Shown piece after piece: positions 36,633 through 45,092 of a stretch of 64,000 bases of DNA (the stretch's first letter is position 1; each line of letters opens with the position of its first letter). Under the pieces are notes generated by a model. The model ran no database searches. It was not told the origin of the DNA and saw only the letters and a program-made list of their open reading frames with translations. The stretch is from NCBI RefSeq assembly GCF_002836205.1, contig NZ_PJBE01000013.1, positions 3,038,001-3,102,000 on the forward strand, in the 5' to 3' direction. The position numbers and the translations under genes are program-made. The DNA comes from Shewanella sp. Choline-02u-19. Lineage in GTDB: Bacteria > Pseudomonadota > Gammaproteobacteria > Enterobacterales > Shewanellaceae.

Positions 36633-36754
36633 TAAATCTCCAAAATTCCAACGATTAGGCAAAATGTGGTATAAAACGGGCTCAAGCAGAGCAGGCAATT
36701 AACAACATTCGACCTGCAGGTAAAAAACACACAATAACAAAATAAGGAAAGAAC

Positions 36755-38974
36755 ATGCGCAATGCATTGATTGCCGCTATTGCTCTCTCTACAGGGATGT
36801 TGTCATCCTCTGTGGTTAAGGCCGATGAAGGACAGTGGCAGCCGTATCAAATGCCCTCAATCGCTGACAAACTTAGCGAACGTGGTATTGATATTCCCGC
36901 TAAACAGCTAGCGGATCTCACGAGCTACCCTATGAACGCTGTTGTCGGTTTGGGCTATTGTACCGCCAGTTTTGTTTCGCCCCAAGGCTTAGTTGTCACA
37001 AACCATCATTGTGCCTACCGCGCGATTCAATATAACAGTAAAAAAGAACATAATTATCTCGCGGATGGTTTTTTAGCAAGCAGTAAAGATAAAGAACCGA
37101 CTGCAGGTCCTAATGAACGTCTTTATATTACTGAAGCCGTAACCGACGTATCTGCACAGGTAAAAAAAGATATCGGCAAGGATCCACTGGTTCGCTTTGA
37201 AAACATTCAAGCCAACCGCAAGGCACTCGTTAAAGAGTGTGAAAGTGATGACAACTATCGCTGCTCAGTGCGAAGCTTTCACAATGGCTTAGAATACTAC
37301 CTCACTAAACAGCTCATTATACGAGATGTTCGTTTGGTATATGCGCCACCAGAAAGTGCCGCGGCTTTTGGCGGTGACATCGATAACTACGAATACCCAC
37401 GCCACTCAGCTGATTTCACCTTCTTACGTGCCTATGTTGGTAAAGATGGTAAACCTGCGATATTCAACAAAGACAACGTGCCTTATGTGCCAAAGAGCTA
37501 TCTAAAAATTAATGCCGACGGTGTTAAAGCGGGCGACGGTGTTTTTGTCGCCGGTTATCCAGGTTCAACCAGCCGCTATCGCTTAACAAGTGAACTCAAG
37601 TTTGCCAGCGATTGGTTATACCCCACACTCGCAGCACGCTATCAGCTACGCATCGATACCATTGAAGCGATGAGCGCCGCGAATAACGACGTTAAGATTA
37701 AATATGCGGGTAAGCTTGCAGGCATGGCCAACCGTATGAAAAAGTACAACGGACTGCTCGATGGATTTAAAGCCACCGATATTGCAGGCATTAAGCAAGC
37801 CCGTGAAGATAATTTTAAAGCTTGGTTAGCGCAAGACAAAACGTACATGTCTTTTCAAACTCAGTTTGATGAGCTCGAAACCTTACTGGTTGAGCAGCGT
37901 AAACAACGTCAAACACGTTACTATTTCGACAGTGCTCAAAGCAGCGCGCTACTCGATACCGCTAACAAGCTGTACCGTTTAGCAAAAGAGAAAACCAAGC
38001 CCGATGCTAAGCGCGAAGAAGGTTATCAACAGCGTGACATGAAGATGTTTAAAGCACGCCTAAAACGCCTTGATTCGAGCTTTGCCATTAGCGTCGATAA
38101 AACACTATGGTTACAAGACTTAGAAGCTTATCTAAACCAAGATATTCGTGTTAGCGAACTTGATGCAGCACTAAATGAAGGGGATGTTGAAATCACATTG
38201 TCTGAAAAATTGGATGCACTTTATGCACTAACATCGTTAACGGATAAACAGAAGCGACTTGCTTGGATGGATGCTGACGCAAGCGTATTCGAAACCAGTG
38301 CTGACCCTTTTATTCGCCTTGCCGTCTCATTATATGAGAAAAATATGGCAGCCGAAAAGGAAGCAAAAACAATGGCGGGTCAGCTATCAATGGCACGTCC
38401 TGATTACATGAAAGCCATTATCGCCTACTACAAATCAAATAACTGGCCAGTATACCCTGATGCCAACGGCACGCTACGGATCACCTACGGGATGGTTGAT
38501 GGATACCAGTCGAAAGATGCGCTCTACAAGCAGCCGTTTACTCGCTTAGAAGGGATCCCAGCCAAAAGTACCGGCATCGAGCCTTTCAATGCACCGGCTA
38601 AGCTATTAAAAGCGATTGAAGAACAGCGTTATGGTAGTCATAAAGTAGAGAATGTTTATCAAGATCCCGCTTCTTGGTTATGCCGACTATTCTCATGCTT
38701 AGACAAGCCAGAACAATTTAACTCTGTCCCCGTCAACTTCTTATCAAGTGTCGACACCACTGGTGGTAATTCAGGTTCACCGGTGTTTAACGGCAAAGGC
38801 GAGCTAGTCGGTCTTAACTTTGACTCGACTTACGAAGCCATTACCAAAGACTGGTTCTTCAACCCAACAATTACCCGAGCGGTACATGTCGATATTCGAT
38901 ACATACTGTGGATGATGGATGAAGTAGATCATGCTGACAACTTAATCGAAGAGCTCGATTTAGTTAGAAATTAA
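36755..38974 (+). CDS. S46-family serine peptidase (DPP7/DPP11-like)
   Basis: 739 residues with a signal peptide (cleavage near VVKA, about 23). Chymotrypsin-like triad of family S46: H in VVTNHHCAYRAI near 87, D in DIDNYEYPRHSADF near 215 and S in TTGGNSGSPVFNG near 670. Known family members are periplasmic or outer-membrane dipeptidyl peptidases. The specificity (hydrophobic or acidic) cannot be read. AGGAA precedes the ATG. It is divergent from dnaB. Confidence 0.92.
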   Translation: MRNALIAAIALSTGMLSSSVVKADEGQWQPYQMPSIADKLSERGIDIPAKQLADLTSYPMNAVVGLGYCTASFVSPQGLVVTNHHCAYRAIQYNSKKEHNYLADGFLASSKDKEPTAGPNERLYITEAVTDVSAQVKKDIGKDPLVRFENIQANRKALVKECESDDNYRCSVRSFHNGLEYYLTKQLIIRDVRLVYAPPESAAAFGGDIDNYEYPRHSADFTFLRAYVGKDGKPAIFNKDNVPYVPKSYLKINADGVKAGDGVFVAGYPGSTSRYRLTSELKFASDWLYPTLAARYQLRIDTIEAMSAANNDVKIKYAGKLAGMANRMKKYNGLLDGFKATDIAGIKQAREDNFKAWLAQDKTYMSFQTQFDELETLLVEQRKQRQTRYYFDSAQSSALLDTANKLYRLAKEKTKPDAKREEGYQQRDMKMFKARLKRLDSSFAISVDKTLWLQDLEAYLNQDIRVSELDAALNEGDVEITLSEKLDALYALTSLTDKQKRLAWMDADASVFETSADPFIRLAVSLYEKNMAAEKEAKTMAGQLSMARPDYMKAIIAYYKSNNWPVYPDANGTLRITYGMVDGYQSKDALYKQPFTRLEGIPAKSTGIEPFNAPAKLLKAIEEQRYGSHKVENVYQDPASWLCRLFSCLDKPEQFNSVPVNFLSSVDTTGGNSGSPVFNGKGELVGLNFDSTYEAITKDWFFNPTITRAVHVDIRYILWMMDEVDHADNLIEELDLVRN

Positions 38975-38990
38975 ACAAATATAAAACTGA

Positions 38991-39026
38991 AAAAAGGCAT
39001 ATACAGCGCAGCTGATATGCCTTTTT
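38991..39026 (+). terminator. Terminator of the S46 peptidase gene
   Basis: Stem AAAAAGGCATAT / ATATGCCTTTTT, 12-base loop, 16 bases after the stop. Confidence 0.88.
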
Positions 39027-39072
39027 AATTCACAACAATCATTCCATCACCCTACTCTTCTCGCTTTCCCTG

Positions 39073-39189
39073 TTATTCCTGTTATTCCTGTTATTCCTGC
39101 TATTCCTGCTATTCCTGCTATTCCTGCTATTCCTGCTATTCCTGTTATTCCTGCTATTCCTGCTATTCCTGCTATTCCTGCTATTCCTG
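39073..39189. repeat. 13 tandem copies of a 9-bp repeat
   Basis: Exactly 117 bases of (T/C)TATTCCTG in head-to-tail order: three TTATTCCTG, then mostly CTATTCCTG with one interior TTATTCCTG. It sits between the terminators of two convergent genes and is not translated (the reverse unit contains TAG). Likely variable in copy number. Confidence 0.95.
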
Positions 39190-39203
39190 CTTTTCAGACA
39201 TAA

Positions 39204-39240
39204 AAAAACACCGCGCTAATCAAATTAGTGCGGTGTTTTA
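39204..39240 (-). terminator. Terminator of the rpsF operon
   Basis: Stem AAAACACCGCGCTAAT / ATTAGTGCGGTGTTTT (one wobble), three-base loop, with seven T following on the minus strand. Located 43 bases after rplI. Confidence 0.88.
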
Positions 39241-39282
39241 AATTAAAACTTTGCTAATACCAAAAGGTATTAATGCAATATA

Positions 39283-39735
39283 TTAAGCTTCTGCAACAAC
39301 AGAAATCTTAACAATAGCTTTAACTTCAGTATGAAGTTGAACTTCAACTTCAAAGTCACCAGTGTTGCGCAATGCACCTAATGGTAGACGTACTTCGCTT
39401 TTAGCAAGCTTAACGCCAGCAGCAGTAACTGCATCAGCTACGTCACGGTTACCAATAGATCCAAATAGCTTGCCTTCGTCACCAGCTTTAGAAGCGATAA
39501 CAACAGACTCAAGTGCATTGATGATCTCTGCACGAGATGTAGCAGCAGCTAATTGGCCAGCTAACTTAGCTTCTAATTCAGCACGACGTGCTTCAAAGAC
39601 TTCAGTGTTAGCAGCGTTAGCAACAACAGCTTTACCTAGTGGTAAAAGGAAGTTACGTGCGTAACCTGATTTTACAGAAACTTGGTCACCCAAGTTGCCT
39701 AGGTTAGCGATTTTATCAAGTAAAATAACGTTCAT
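39283..39735 (-). CDS. rplI: 50S ribosomal protein L9
   Basis: 150 residues (E. coli 149). N-terminal MNVILLDKIANLGNLGDQV RNA-binding domain, a long helix (about 40-75) and C-terminal domain. Binds 23S rRNA. Last gene of the rpsF-priB-rpsR-rplI operon. AGAGGAA upstream. Confidence 0.99.
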   Translation of the reverse strand: MNVILLDKIANLGNLGDQVSVKSGYARNFLLPLGKAVVANAANTEVFEARRAELEAKLAGQLAAATSRAEIINALESVVIASKAGDEGKLFGSIGNRDVADAVTAAGVKLAKSEVRLPLGALRNTGDFEVEVQLHTEVKAIVKISVVAEA

Positions 39736-39761
39736 TTTATATTCCTCTAAATTAATGCAGT

Positions 39762-39989
39762 TTACTGATGTAAATCAGTATACGGCAGTAGAGAAAGATA
39801 ACGAGCACGCTTGATAGCGCGAGCTAGTTGACGTTGATATTTAGCATTTGTACCAGTGATACGACTTGGAACAATTTTACCACTTTCAGTGATATAGTTC
39901 TTCAAAGTAACGATATCTTTGTAATCGATCTCGGTAACGCCTTCTGCAGTAAAACGGCAGAACTTGCGACGACGGAAATAACGTGCCAT
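39762..39989 (-). CDS. rpsR: 30S ribosomal protein S18
   Basis: 75 residues, as in E. coli. Contains RRRKFCRF and the TNAKYQRQLARAIKRAR block. Forms a pair with S6 in the 30S platform. GGAG precedes the ATG; it follows priB by 11 bases. Confidence 0.99.
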   Translation of the reverse strand: MARYFRRRKFCRFTAEGVTEIDYKDIVTLKNYITESGKIVPSRITGTNAKYQRQLARAIKRARYLSLLPYTDLHQ

Positions 39990-40000
39990 GTGACAGTCTC

Positions 40001-40306
40001 CTAAGTTTTCAATTCGACATTTTCGGCGTGTAAAACCAAACGATTTTGACCATTTCTGCTCTGTTGCAGATTAAGGAAACCTTCGACTTGGATTTCAACG
40101 CCGGCTTTCAGATTTTCTGTAACGCTATTAAAGCGTTCACCACTCAACACAACTTGAATTTGACAATAAACGTTGCGTAACATTTCTGCTTCGTAACGTT
40201 GAGATTTGTGTTCCAACATCAATACCGTATGGGCAATGCCTGCTGGACTATCAAATCGTCTAGAACGCGTAATGGTTCCTGCTAATACAAAATGGTTTGT
40301 GGTCAC
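40001..40306 (-). CDS. priB: Primosomal replication protein N (PriB)
   Basis: 101 residues from a GTG start, OB-fold typical of PriB (about 104). Binds single-stranded DNA and PriA in replication restart. Its place between rpsF and rpsR is the usual one. Starts eight bases after rpsF ends. Confidence 0.95.
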   Translation of the reverse strand: MTTNHFVLAGTITRSRRFDSPAGIAHTVLMLEHKSQRYEAEMLRNVYCQIQVVLSGERFNSVTENLKAGVEIQVEGFLNLQQSRNGQNRLVLHAENVELKT

Positions 40307-40314
40307 AAAAAAAC

Positions 40315-40734
40315 TTACTCAGCAGTGTTTTCAGCGCTTTCTTTAACTTCTTCAGTAGCTTCTGCGCGAGGTGCTGGTGCACGCTCTTCAGATGAACGAC
40401 GTGTATCGCGTTCGTCTTTAGCTTTAGCCATTGGAGATGCTTCAGTCATGGCAGCTTTAGTACGCATAACCATGCTACGCAAAACAGCGTCGTTGAAACG
40501 GAAAGCTGTTTCTAGCTCTTCAACCGTTTCTGCAGTAGCTTCTACGTTAATAAGAACGTAATGAGCTTTATGCAACTCGATGATTGGGTAAGCCAATTGA
40601 CGACGGCCCCAATCTTCTAAACGGTGGATTTGGCCACCAGCTTCGGTAATTATACCAGTGTAACGCTCGATCATACCTGGCACTTGCTCACTCTGATCAG
40701 GGTGAACTAAAAATACGATTTCATAATGACGCAT
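40315..40734 (-). CDS. rpsF: 30S ribosomal protein S6
   Basis: 139 residues from MRHYEIVFLV, with AAGGAG six bases before. The frame extends 41 codons upstream into the leader, which is not translated. C-terminal tail is acidic and alanine-rich (about 105-139), the region glutamylated by RimK in E. coli. First gene of the operon; partner of S18. Confidence 0.98.
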   Translation of the reverse strand: MRHYEIVFLVHPDQSEQVPGMIERYTGIITEAGGQIHRLEDWGRRQLAYPIIELHKAHYVLINVEATAETVEELETAFRFNDAVLRSMVMRTKAAMTEASPMAKAKDERDTRRSSEERAPAPRAEATEEVKESAENTAE

Positions 40735-40857
40735 TTTTTGCTCCTTACGGTTATCTAGCCTCGTTGTTGGCTCAGTCAAACCTAATAGAGGCAAGGAACT
40801 AATTAAAGTGACTGATTTAAGCCGCGGAATCTTACATAAACTAGCGGCATAATTCAA
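40735..40857 (-). promoter_or_regulatory. rpsF promoter and leader, possible S6:S18 binding site
   Basis: TTGAAT (40852-40857) and TAAGAT (40829-40834) separated by 17 bases form a fair promoter. The leader holds a stem GCCTC / GAGGC with an inner GGTT/AGCC pairing, and ACCG just before the AAGGAG site. S6:S18 autoregulatory leaders in bacteria use a CCG element near the ribosome site, so this may be one, but the fold was not computed. Confidence 0.45.
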
Positions 40858-41093
40858 GCAATAATCACCTTATTCCCCTATTCCTCTCTAATTAGCCATA
40901 AAAGCCCTGTTATGTATGTCAAGTAACGTTGTTTATGGGGATATATAAGCTTTAGGACAAATAATGGAGTCATTCATTCGATAGGCATTAATCTCAAGCT
41001 GGAATCTTGTTTGCGCTAGTGCTGATTCTAGGTATGATGTCGCATTGCATGATTTTACTTTCAACCTAAAGCAACACACCAAGAATAATAATA

Positions 41094-41837
41094 ATGCCTA
41101 GAATCCTCACTACCGCCTTTGCTCTTTGTTGCTCCCCAGCAGCCTTTGCACTTGTTCCGCCTGACTATCAAGAGCCACCAAGTGACTTAACCGCTGAAAT
41201 TGAAGCGGGCTTTCAACTCAATACGGGCAACACTCAATCGAGCAGCTTTAACGGCAGAACAAAAATTGTTTATGACACGGACGCGACACGACAAGAAGGT
41301 ACTTTTAAAGCCTACTTTGCCGCCGATGATGAAAAGACCACCTCTGAAAAGTATGAGCTACAACTTCAATCAAGTTATAAATTCTATAGTGGCTATGTTT
41401 TTGGTCGAGGTGATTTTACCTGGGATAAATTTGGTAGTTATACACGTATATCAACAATATCAGGTGGTTATGGTTTCGATGCCATCGCCAACTCTAGTAC
41501 AACATTAAGCTTAGAAGTGGGTCCAGGTTATCGATATAACTTGCCTATCGCCACCGATAGCATTCCAGAGCCAGATGCAAATAAAGATGTCATTCTCCGT
41601 ACTGCGGCAAAGTTTGAGCAAAAACTACAAGAATATACGACTCTGAATGCAGATTTGACGTCAGAAGCGGGTGAAGATAACAACACGCTAACCCTAGATA
41701 TGAGCTACAAAAATACTCTTTTTCAAGATTGGGCGTTCAAGATTGGTGTCAATATCAAATACACTCAGGTGGTGCCAGAAGGCTCAAAACAAACAGATAC
41801 CATCACTACCTTTAATTTACTTTATACCTTTCAATAA
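41094..41837 (+). CDS. DUF481 family outer-membrane protein
   Basis: 247 residues. Signal peptide to about FALVP (residue 19). Repeated beta strands separated by short turns (AGFQLNTGNTQSSSFNGRTKI near 37, with the family's NTGNT motif) and a terminal LLYTFQ give a barrel of DUF481/YdiY type. Function unknown (possibly acid or salt related in relatives). Monocistronic. The ribosome site is weak. Confidence 0.85.
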   Translation: MPRILTTAFALCCSPAAFALVPPDYQEPPSDLTAEIEAGFQLNTGNTQSSSFNGRTKIVYDTDATRQEGTFKAYFAADDEKTTSEKYELQLQSSYKFYSGYVFGRGDFTWDKFGSYTRISTISGGYGFDAIANSSTTLSLEVGPGYRYNLPIATDSIPEPDANKDVILRTAAKFEQKLQEYTTLNADLTSEAGEDNNTLTLDMSYKNTLFQDWAFKIGVNIKYTQVVPEGSKQTDTITTFNLLYTFQ

Positions 41838-41947
41838 TGATGTGACGGCTTGAGTACTTAAGTTGCGGCTCGACGTTATCAATGTAGAAAATCAACGTCG
41901 ATCTGATTCATTAAAGCAAACCATAATGCTATCCCAAAGTGTGAGCA

Positions 41948-41997
41948 ATACGAGTAAAAACATAATCAGCTTCATTAAGATTATTTTTTACTCGTAT
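41948..41997. terminator. Bidirectional terminator between convergent genes
   Basis: Inverted arms ATACGAGTAAAAA...TAATC with one bulge around a ten-base loop, A/T-rich on both sides. It separates the DUF481 gene and the S9 peptidase. Confidence 0.75.
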
Positions 41998-42025
41998 CGT
42001 CTAGCAGAATGGCTTAACGTCCAGA

Positions 42026-44116
42026 CTACCTAAGTTGCTGCATTAAATAGGCATAGACCATTGAGCTTAATTCAGCAGCTTGATTATTATCTGCCGCCCC
42101 GGCATGACCACCCTCTATATTTTCGTAATACAACACGTCTATCCCCATACCTTCCATTTTCGCCACCATTTTACGCGCATGCGCGGGATGAACACGATCA
42201 TCTCGAGTTGAAGTGGTAAAGAACACTTTAGGGTAAGCCGTGTTCGCCTTTAAATTATGGTATGGCGAGAATTCTTTAATATAATCCCACTCAGCGGGGA
42301 TATCAGGGTCGCCATATTCGCCCATCCAACTCGCACCCGCGAGCAATTTATTGTAGCGCTTCATATCGAGCAACGGCACTTGGCAAACTACCGCATTATA
42401 TAGCTCTGGCTTACGTGTAAACGCCGCGCCCATGAGTAGGCCGCCATTGCTGCCCCCCTGGATCCCTAAATGTTTACTTGAGGTGATTTTTCTGGCAATT
42501 AAATCCTGCGCTATTGCTTCAAAATCTTCATAAGCTTTATGGCGATTTTCTTTGAGTGCTGCTTGATGCCATGCGGGGCCATATTCACCACCACCGCGAA
42601 TATTAGCCAAGACATATACGCCGCCTTGCTCAAGCCAATTTTTACCGATGGTTGCTGAATATGATGGGCGTAATGAGATTTCAAAACCGCCATAGCCATA
42701 AAGTAATGTTGGATTAGTGCCATCTAGCGTCAGATTTTTAGCCATGACCACAAAATAAGGCACTTTAGTGCCGTCCTTTGATATAGCGAAATATTGCTTA
42801 GTCTCAAACTTATCAGCAGCAAACTGCTGTTTCATTGCCTTTATTTTTTTAGCCTTCATGCTGTTGCTATCGAACAAATACAGACTTGCTGGCTCCAAGA
42901 AACTGGTGTAATCAACAAAAACCTCATCACTGTTATCTTCACCACCAAACACACTCAATGTGCCGTTTACTGCAAATGGGGCTTGTTCGGCTTGCCATTG
43001 ACCCTTCTTTTGCACGTAACGCATCAACTTACTTTTAACGTTATCGAGCCAAGTGATAAGAATGGTGCTTTTAGTGAATCGTACTTGTGAAATTGAAGCT
43101 GTTGCAGTTGGCTCAACCAAGACACTAAATTCTGGTTTCTGAGCGATAAGCTTATCGAGATCCGTGTAAACAATAGCGCCTTGCTTAAAAGTCTTACCTG
43201 CTATCGTTAAGTCACTTTTAAGTTCGATATAAAGCTGATCATTGAAATAGCCTTTAATATCCGTATCTATTGGCAATGGCAAAGCAATGAGTTCGTCATT
43301 GCGATATGCATAGTGCTGCGCGGTATAAAAAGTAAGGCTTTCAGATACTAACTGTAGCGATTTTTTGTCGTCATAAATGACATAGCCGGAGACTGCTACT
43401 GATGTTTTATCGCCGCTAAAAATAGTTTTTGCAGCAGATAAAGGTGTTCCTCGCTGCCACTGCTTAACCACTCTAGGATAGCCTGAATCGGTAAGGCTGT
43501 TGCCATCAGCAAAATCAGTTCCAACAAAAACGGTGTTTTTATCTATCCAACTAACACTAGATTTAGCTTCATCTAAGGCAAAGGGCTGCTGCTTTTTATC
43601 GACAAATGACTTACTCGTTAAATCAAACTCACGTACCTCAACTGCATCCGCTCCACCGCGTGATAGCGACACCAGACAACGGTCATAATCGGGATAACGA
43701 CAACTCATGCCTTTATAAACCCACTTAACGCCTTCAGCCTTGCCTAAGGCATCAATATCTAACACCGTCTCCCATTGGGGTTCAGCCTTGGTGTACTCTT
43801 CCATCGTCGTTCGACGATAAATACCACGCACGTGGTTTTCATCTTTCCAAAAGTTATAAAGAAAGCCATCCATGCGGCTTGCATACGGGATGCGTTCCTT
43901 ATTGTTCAGAATCGCTAAACTGTTGCTGACTAATCCATCAAAGCCGTTATAGGCTTTGATTTCCTTCGCAGAGATAGCATTTTGTTGCTTAACCCACGCC
44001 AAAGGCTTCGCGCCCTCTACATCTTCTAACCATAGGTATTTATCTTCTTCAGCAAAAGTCGGGGCTGCAGCGGCAATTGAACTTAGCACGCATAAGGATA
44101 AAATTGGATTTCGCAT
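42026..44116 (-). CDS. S9-family prolyl oligopeptidase-like peptidase
   Basis: 696 residues, signal peptide ending TFAEE (about 22), so periplasmic. N-terminal beta-propeller region (about 60-420), then the alpha/beta hydrolase domain with the nucleophile in GIQGGSNGGLLMG near 535-540, and the histidine in EGGHAGA near 670; the acid is in TRDDRVHP near 635. It cleaves short proline-containing peptides in characterised relatives. Terminator after the gene shared with DUF481. Confidence 0.92.
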   Translation of the reverse strand: MRNPILSLCVLSSIAAAAPTFAEEDKYLWLEDVEGAKPLAWVKQQNAISAKEIKAYNGFDGLVSNSLAILNNKERIPYASRMDGFLYNFWKDENHVRGIYRRTTMEEYTKAEPQWETVLDIDALGKAEGVKWVYKGMSCRYPDYDRCLVSLSRGGADAVEVREFDLTSKSFVDKKQQPFALDEAKSSVSWIDKNTVFVGTDFADGNSLTDSGYPRVVKQWQRGTPLSAAKTIFSGDKTSVAVSGYVIYDDKKSLQLVSESLTFYTAQHYAYRNDELIALPLPIDTDIKGYFNDQLYIELKSDLTIAGKTFKQGAIVYTDLDKLIAQKPEFSVLVEPTATASISQVRFTKSTILITWLDNVKSKLMRYVQKKGQWQAEQAPFAVNGTLSVFGGEDNSDEVFVDYTSFLEPASLYLFDSNSMKAKKIKAMKQQFAADKFETKQYFAISKDGTKVPYFVVMAKNLTLDGTNPTLLYGYGGFEISLRPSYSATIGKNWLEQGGVYVLANIRGGGEYGPAWHQAALKENRHKAYEDFEAIAQDLIARKITSSKHLGIQGGSNGGLLMGAAFTRKPELYNAVVCQVPLLDMKRYNKLLAGASWMGEYGDPDIPAEWDYIKEFSPYHNLKANTAYPKVFFTTSTRDDRVHPAHARKMVAKMEGMGIDVLYYENIEGGHAGAADNNQAAELSSMVYAYLMQQLR

Positions 44117-44265
44117 TAAGACATCCTGTTCTTCTAGTGAGTCCGACTAAGTTACTGCATGTTGTATTAAAGTTAAATAGCAATTAAATAAAAACCAATG
44201 CTCAACTCTGTCACCCTTCTACCATCACGAGCAAATCAGTCTAATTTGAAAACATCCAAATACAA

Positions 44266-44299
44266 AAATGCCGATGAGGCACAAACCCCATCGGCATTT
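44266..44299 (-). terminator. Terminator of rnr-rlmB
   Basis: Stem AAATGCCGATG / CATCGGCATTT with 12-base loop, then T-run on the minus strand; 44 bases after rlmB. Confidence 0.85.
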
Positions 44300-44342
44300 A
44301 ATATTAAGCGTTTATACGGAAAACTAGACCGTAATAGGTTGC

Positions 44343-45092
44343 TTACTTAGTCTTAGTAAGACGTTGACGTACCGCTTCGAATAAGCAGACACCTGTCGCC
44401 ACTGACACGTTTAAACTTGAAACACTACCCGCCATAGGAATAGACACTAAAGTGTCGCAACTCTCACGTGTTAGACGGCGAAGGCCTTTGTCTTCTGACC
44501 CCATCGCAATAGCAATAGGGCCCGTTAGACTTGCTTGAAAAAGCTCACAATCAGCTTCACCTGCCGCGCCAATAATCCATATACCTTTATCCTGTAAACT
44601 ACGCATGGTTCGCGCCAAGTTAGTCACTTGATATAACGGAACAATCTCAGCGGCGCCACAAGCCACTTTGCTGACAACAGGTGTCAAACCAACAGAGTTA
44701 TCTTTCGGTACAATAATACCTTGTACACCTGCAGCATCGGCGTTACGTAAACAAGCACCCAAATTGTGTGGATCGGTTACTCCGTCCAAAATCAATAAGA
44801 AAGGTGTTTCGGTCTCTTCCAACATCGCATTGAGATCGCTGTCATTGAGAATTTTGGCTACTTTGACTTTAGCCACAACACCTTGGTGTTGACCGCCAGC
44901 AGACTTATCATCTAACGCTTTACGTGACGCATACTGTATTGTCACGCCCCATTCCGCTGCAATTTCTAATATCGGAGTCAGTCGCTTATCATCGCGTCCT
45001 TGTAACACCCACATTTCGATAACACGCTCAGGGCTATTCTGTAATACAGATTCAACGGCATGCAAACCAAAGGTCATATCTTGCTTTTTCAT
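44343..45092 (-). CDS. rlmB: 23S rRNA (guanosine-2'-O-)-methyltransferase RlmB
   Basis: 249 residues. SpoU family: ILDGVTDPHNLGACLRNADAAG split near 108-130, AMGSEDKGLRR near 200 and SIPMAGSVSSLNVSVATG near 220 (SAM-binding knot). Methylates G2251 of 23S rRNA. Its ATG abuts the stop codon of rnr, as an operon. Confidence 0.97.
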   Translation of the reverse strand: MKKQDMTFGLHAVESVLQNSPERVIEMWVLQGRDDKRLTPILEIAAEWGVTIQYASRKALDDKSAGGQHQGVVAKVKVAKILNDSDLNAMLEETETPFLLILDGVTDPHNLGACLRNADAAGVQGIIVPKDNSVGLTPVVSKVACGAAEIVPLYQVTNLARTMRSLQDKGIWIIGAAGEADCELFQASLTGPIAIAMGSEDKGLRRLTRESCDTLVSIPMAGSVSSLNVSVATGVCLFEAVRQRLTKTK

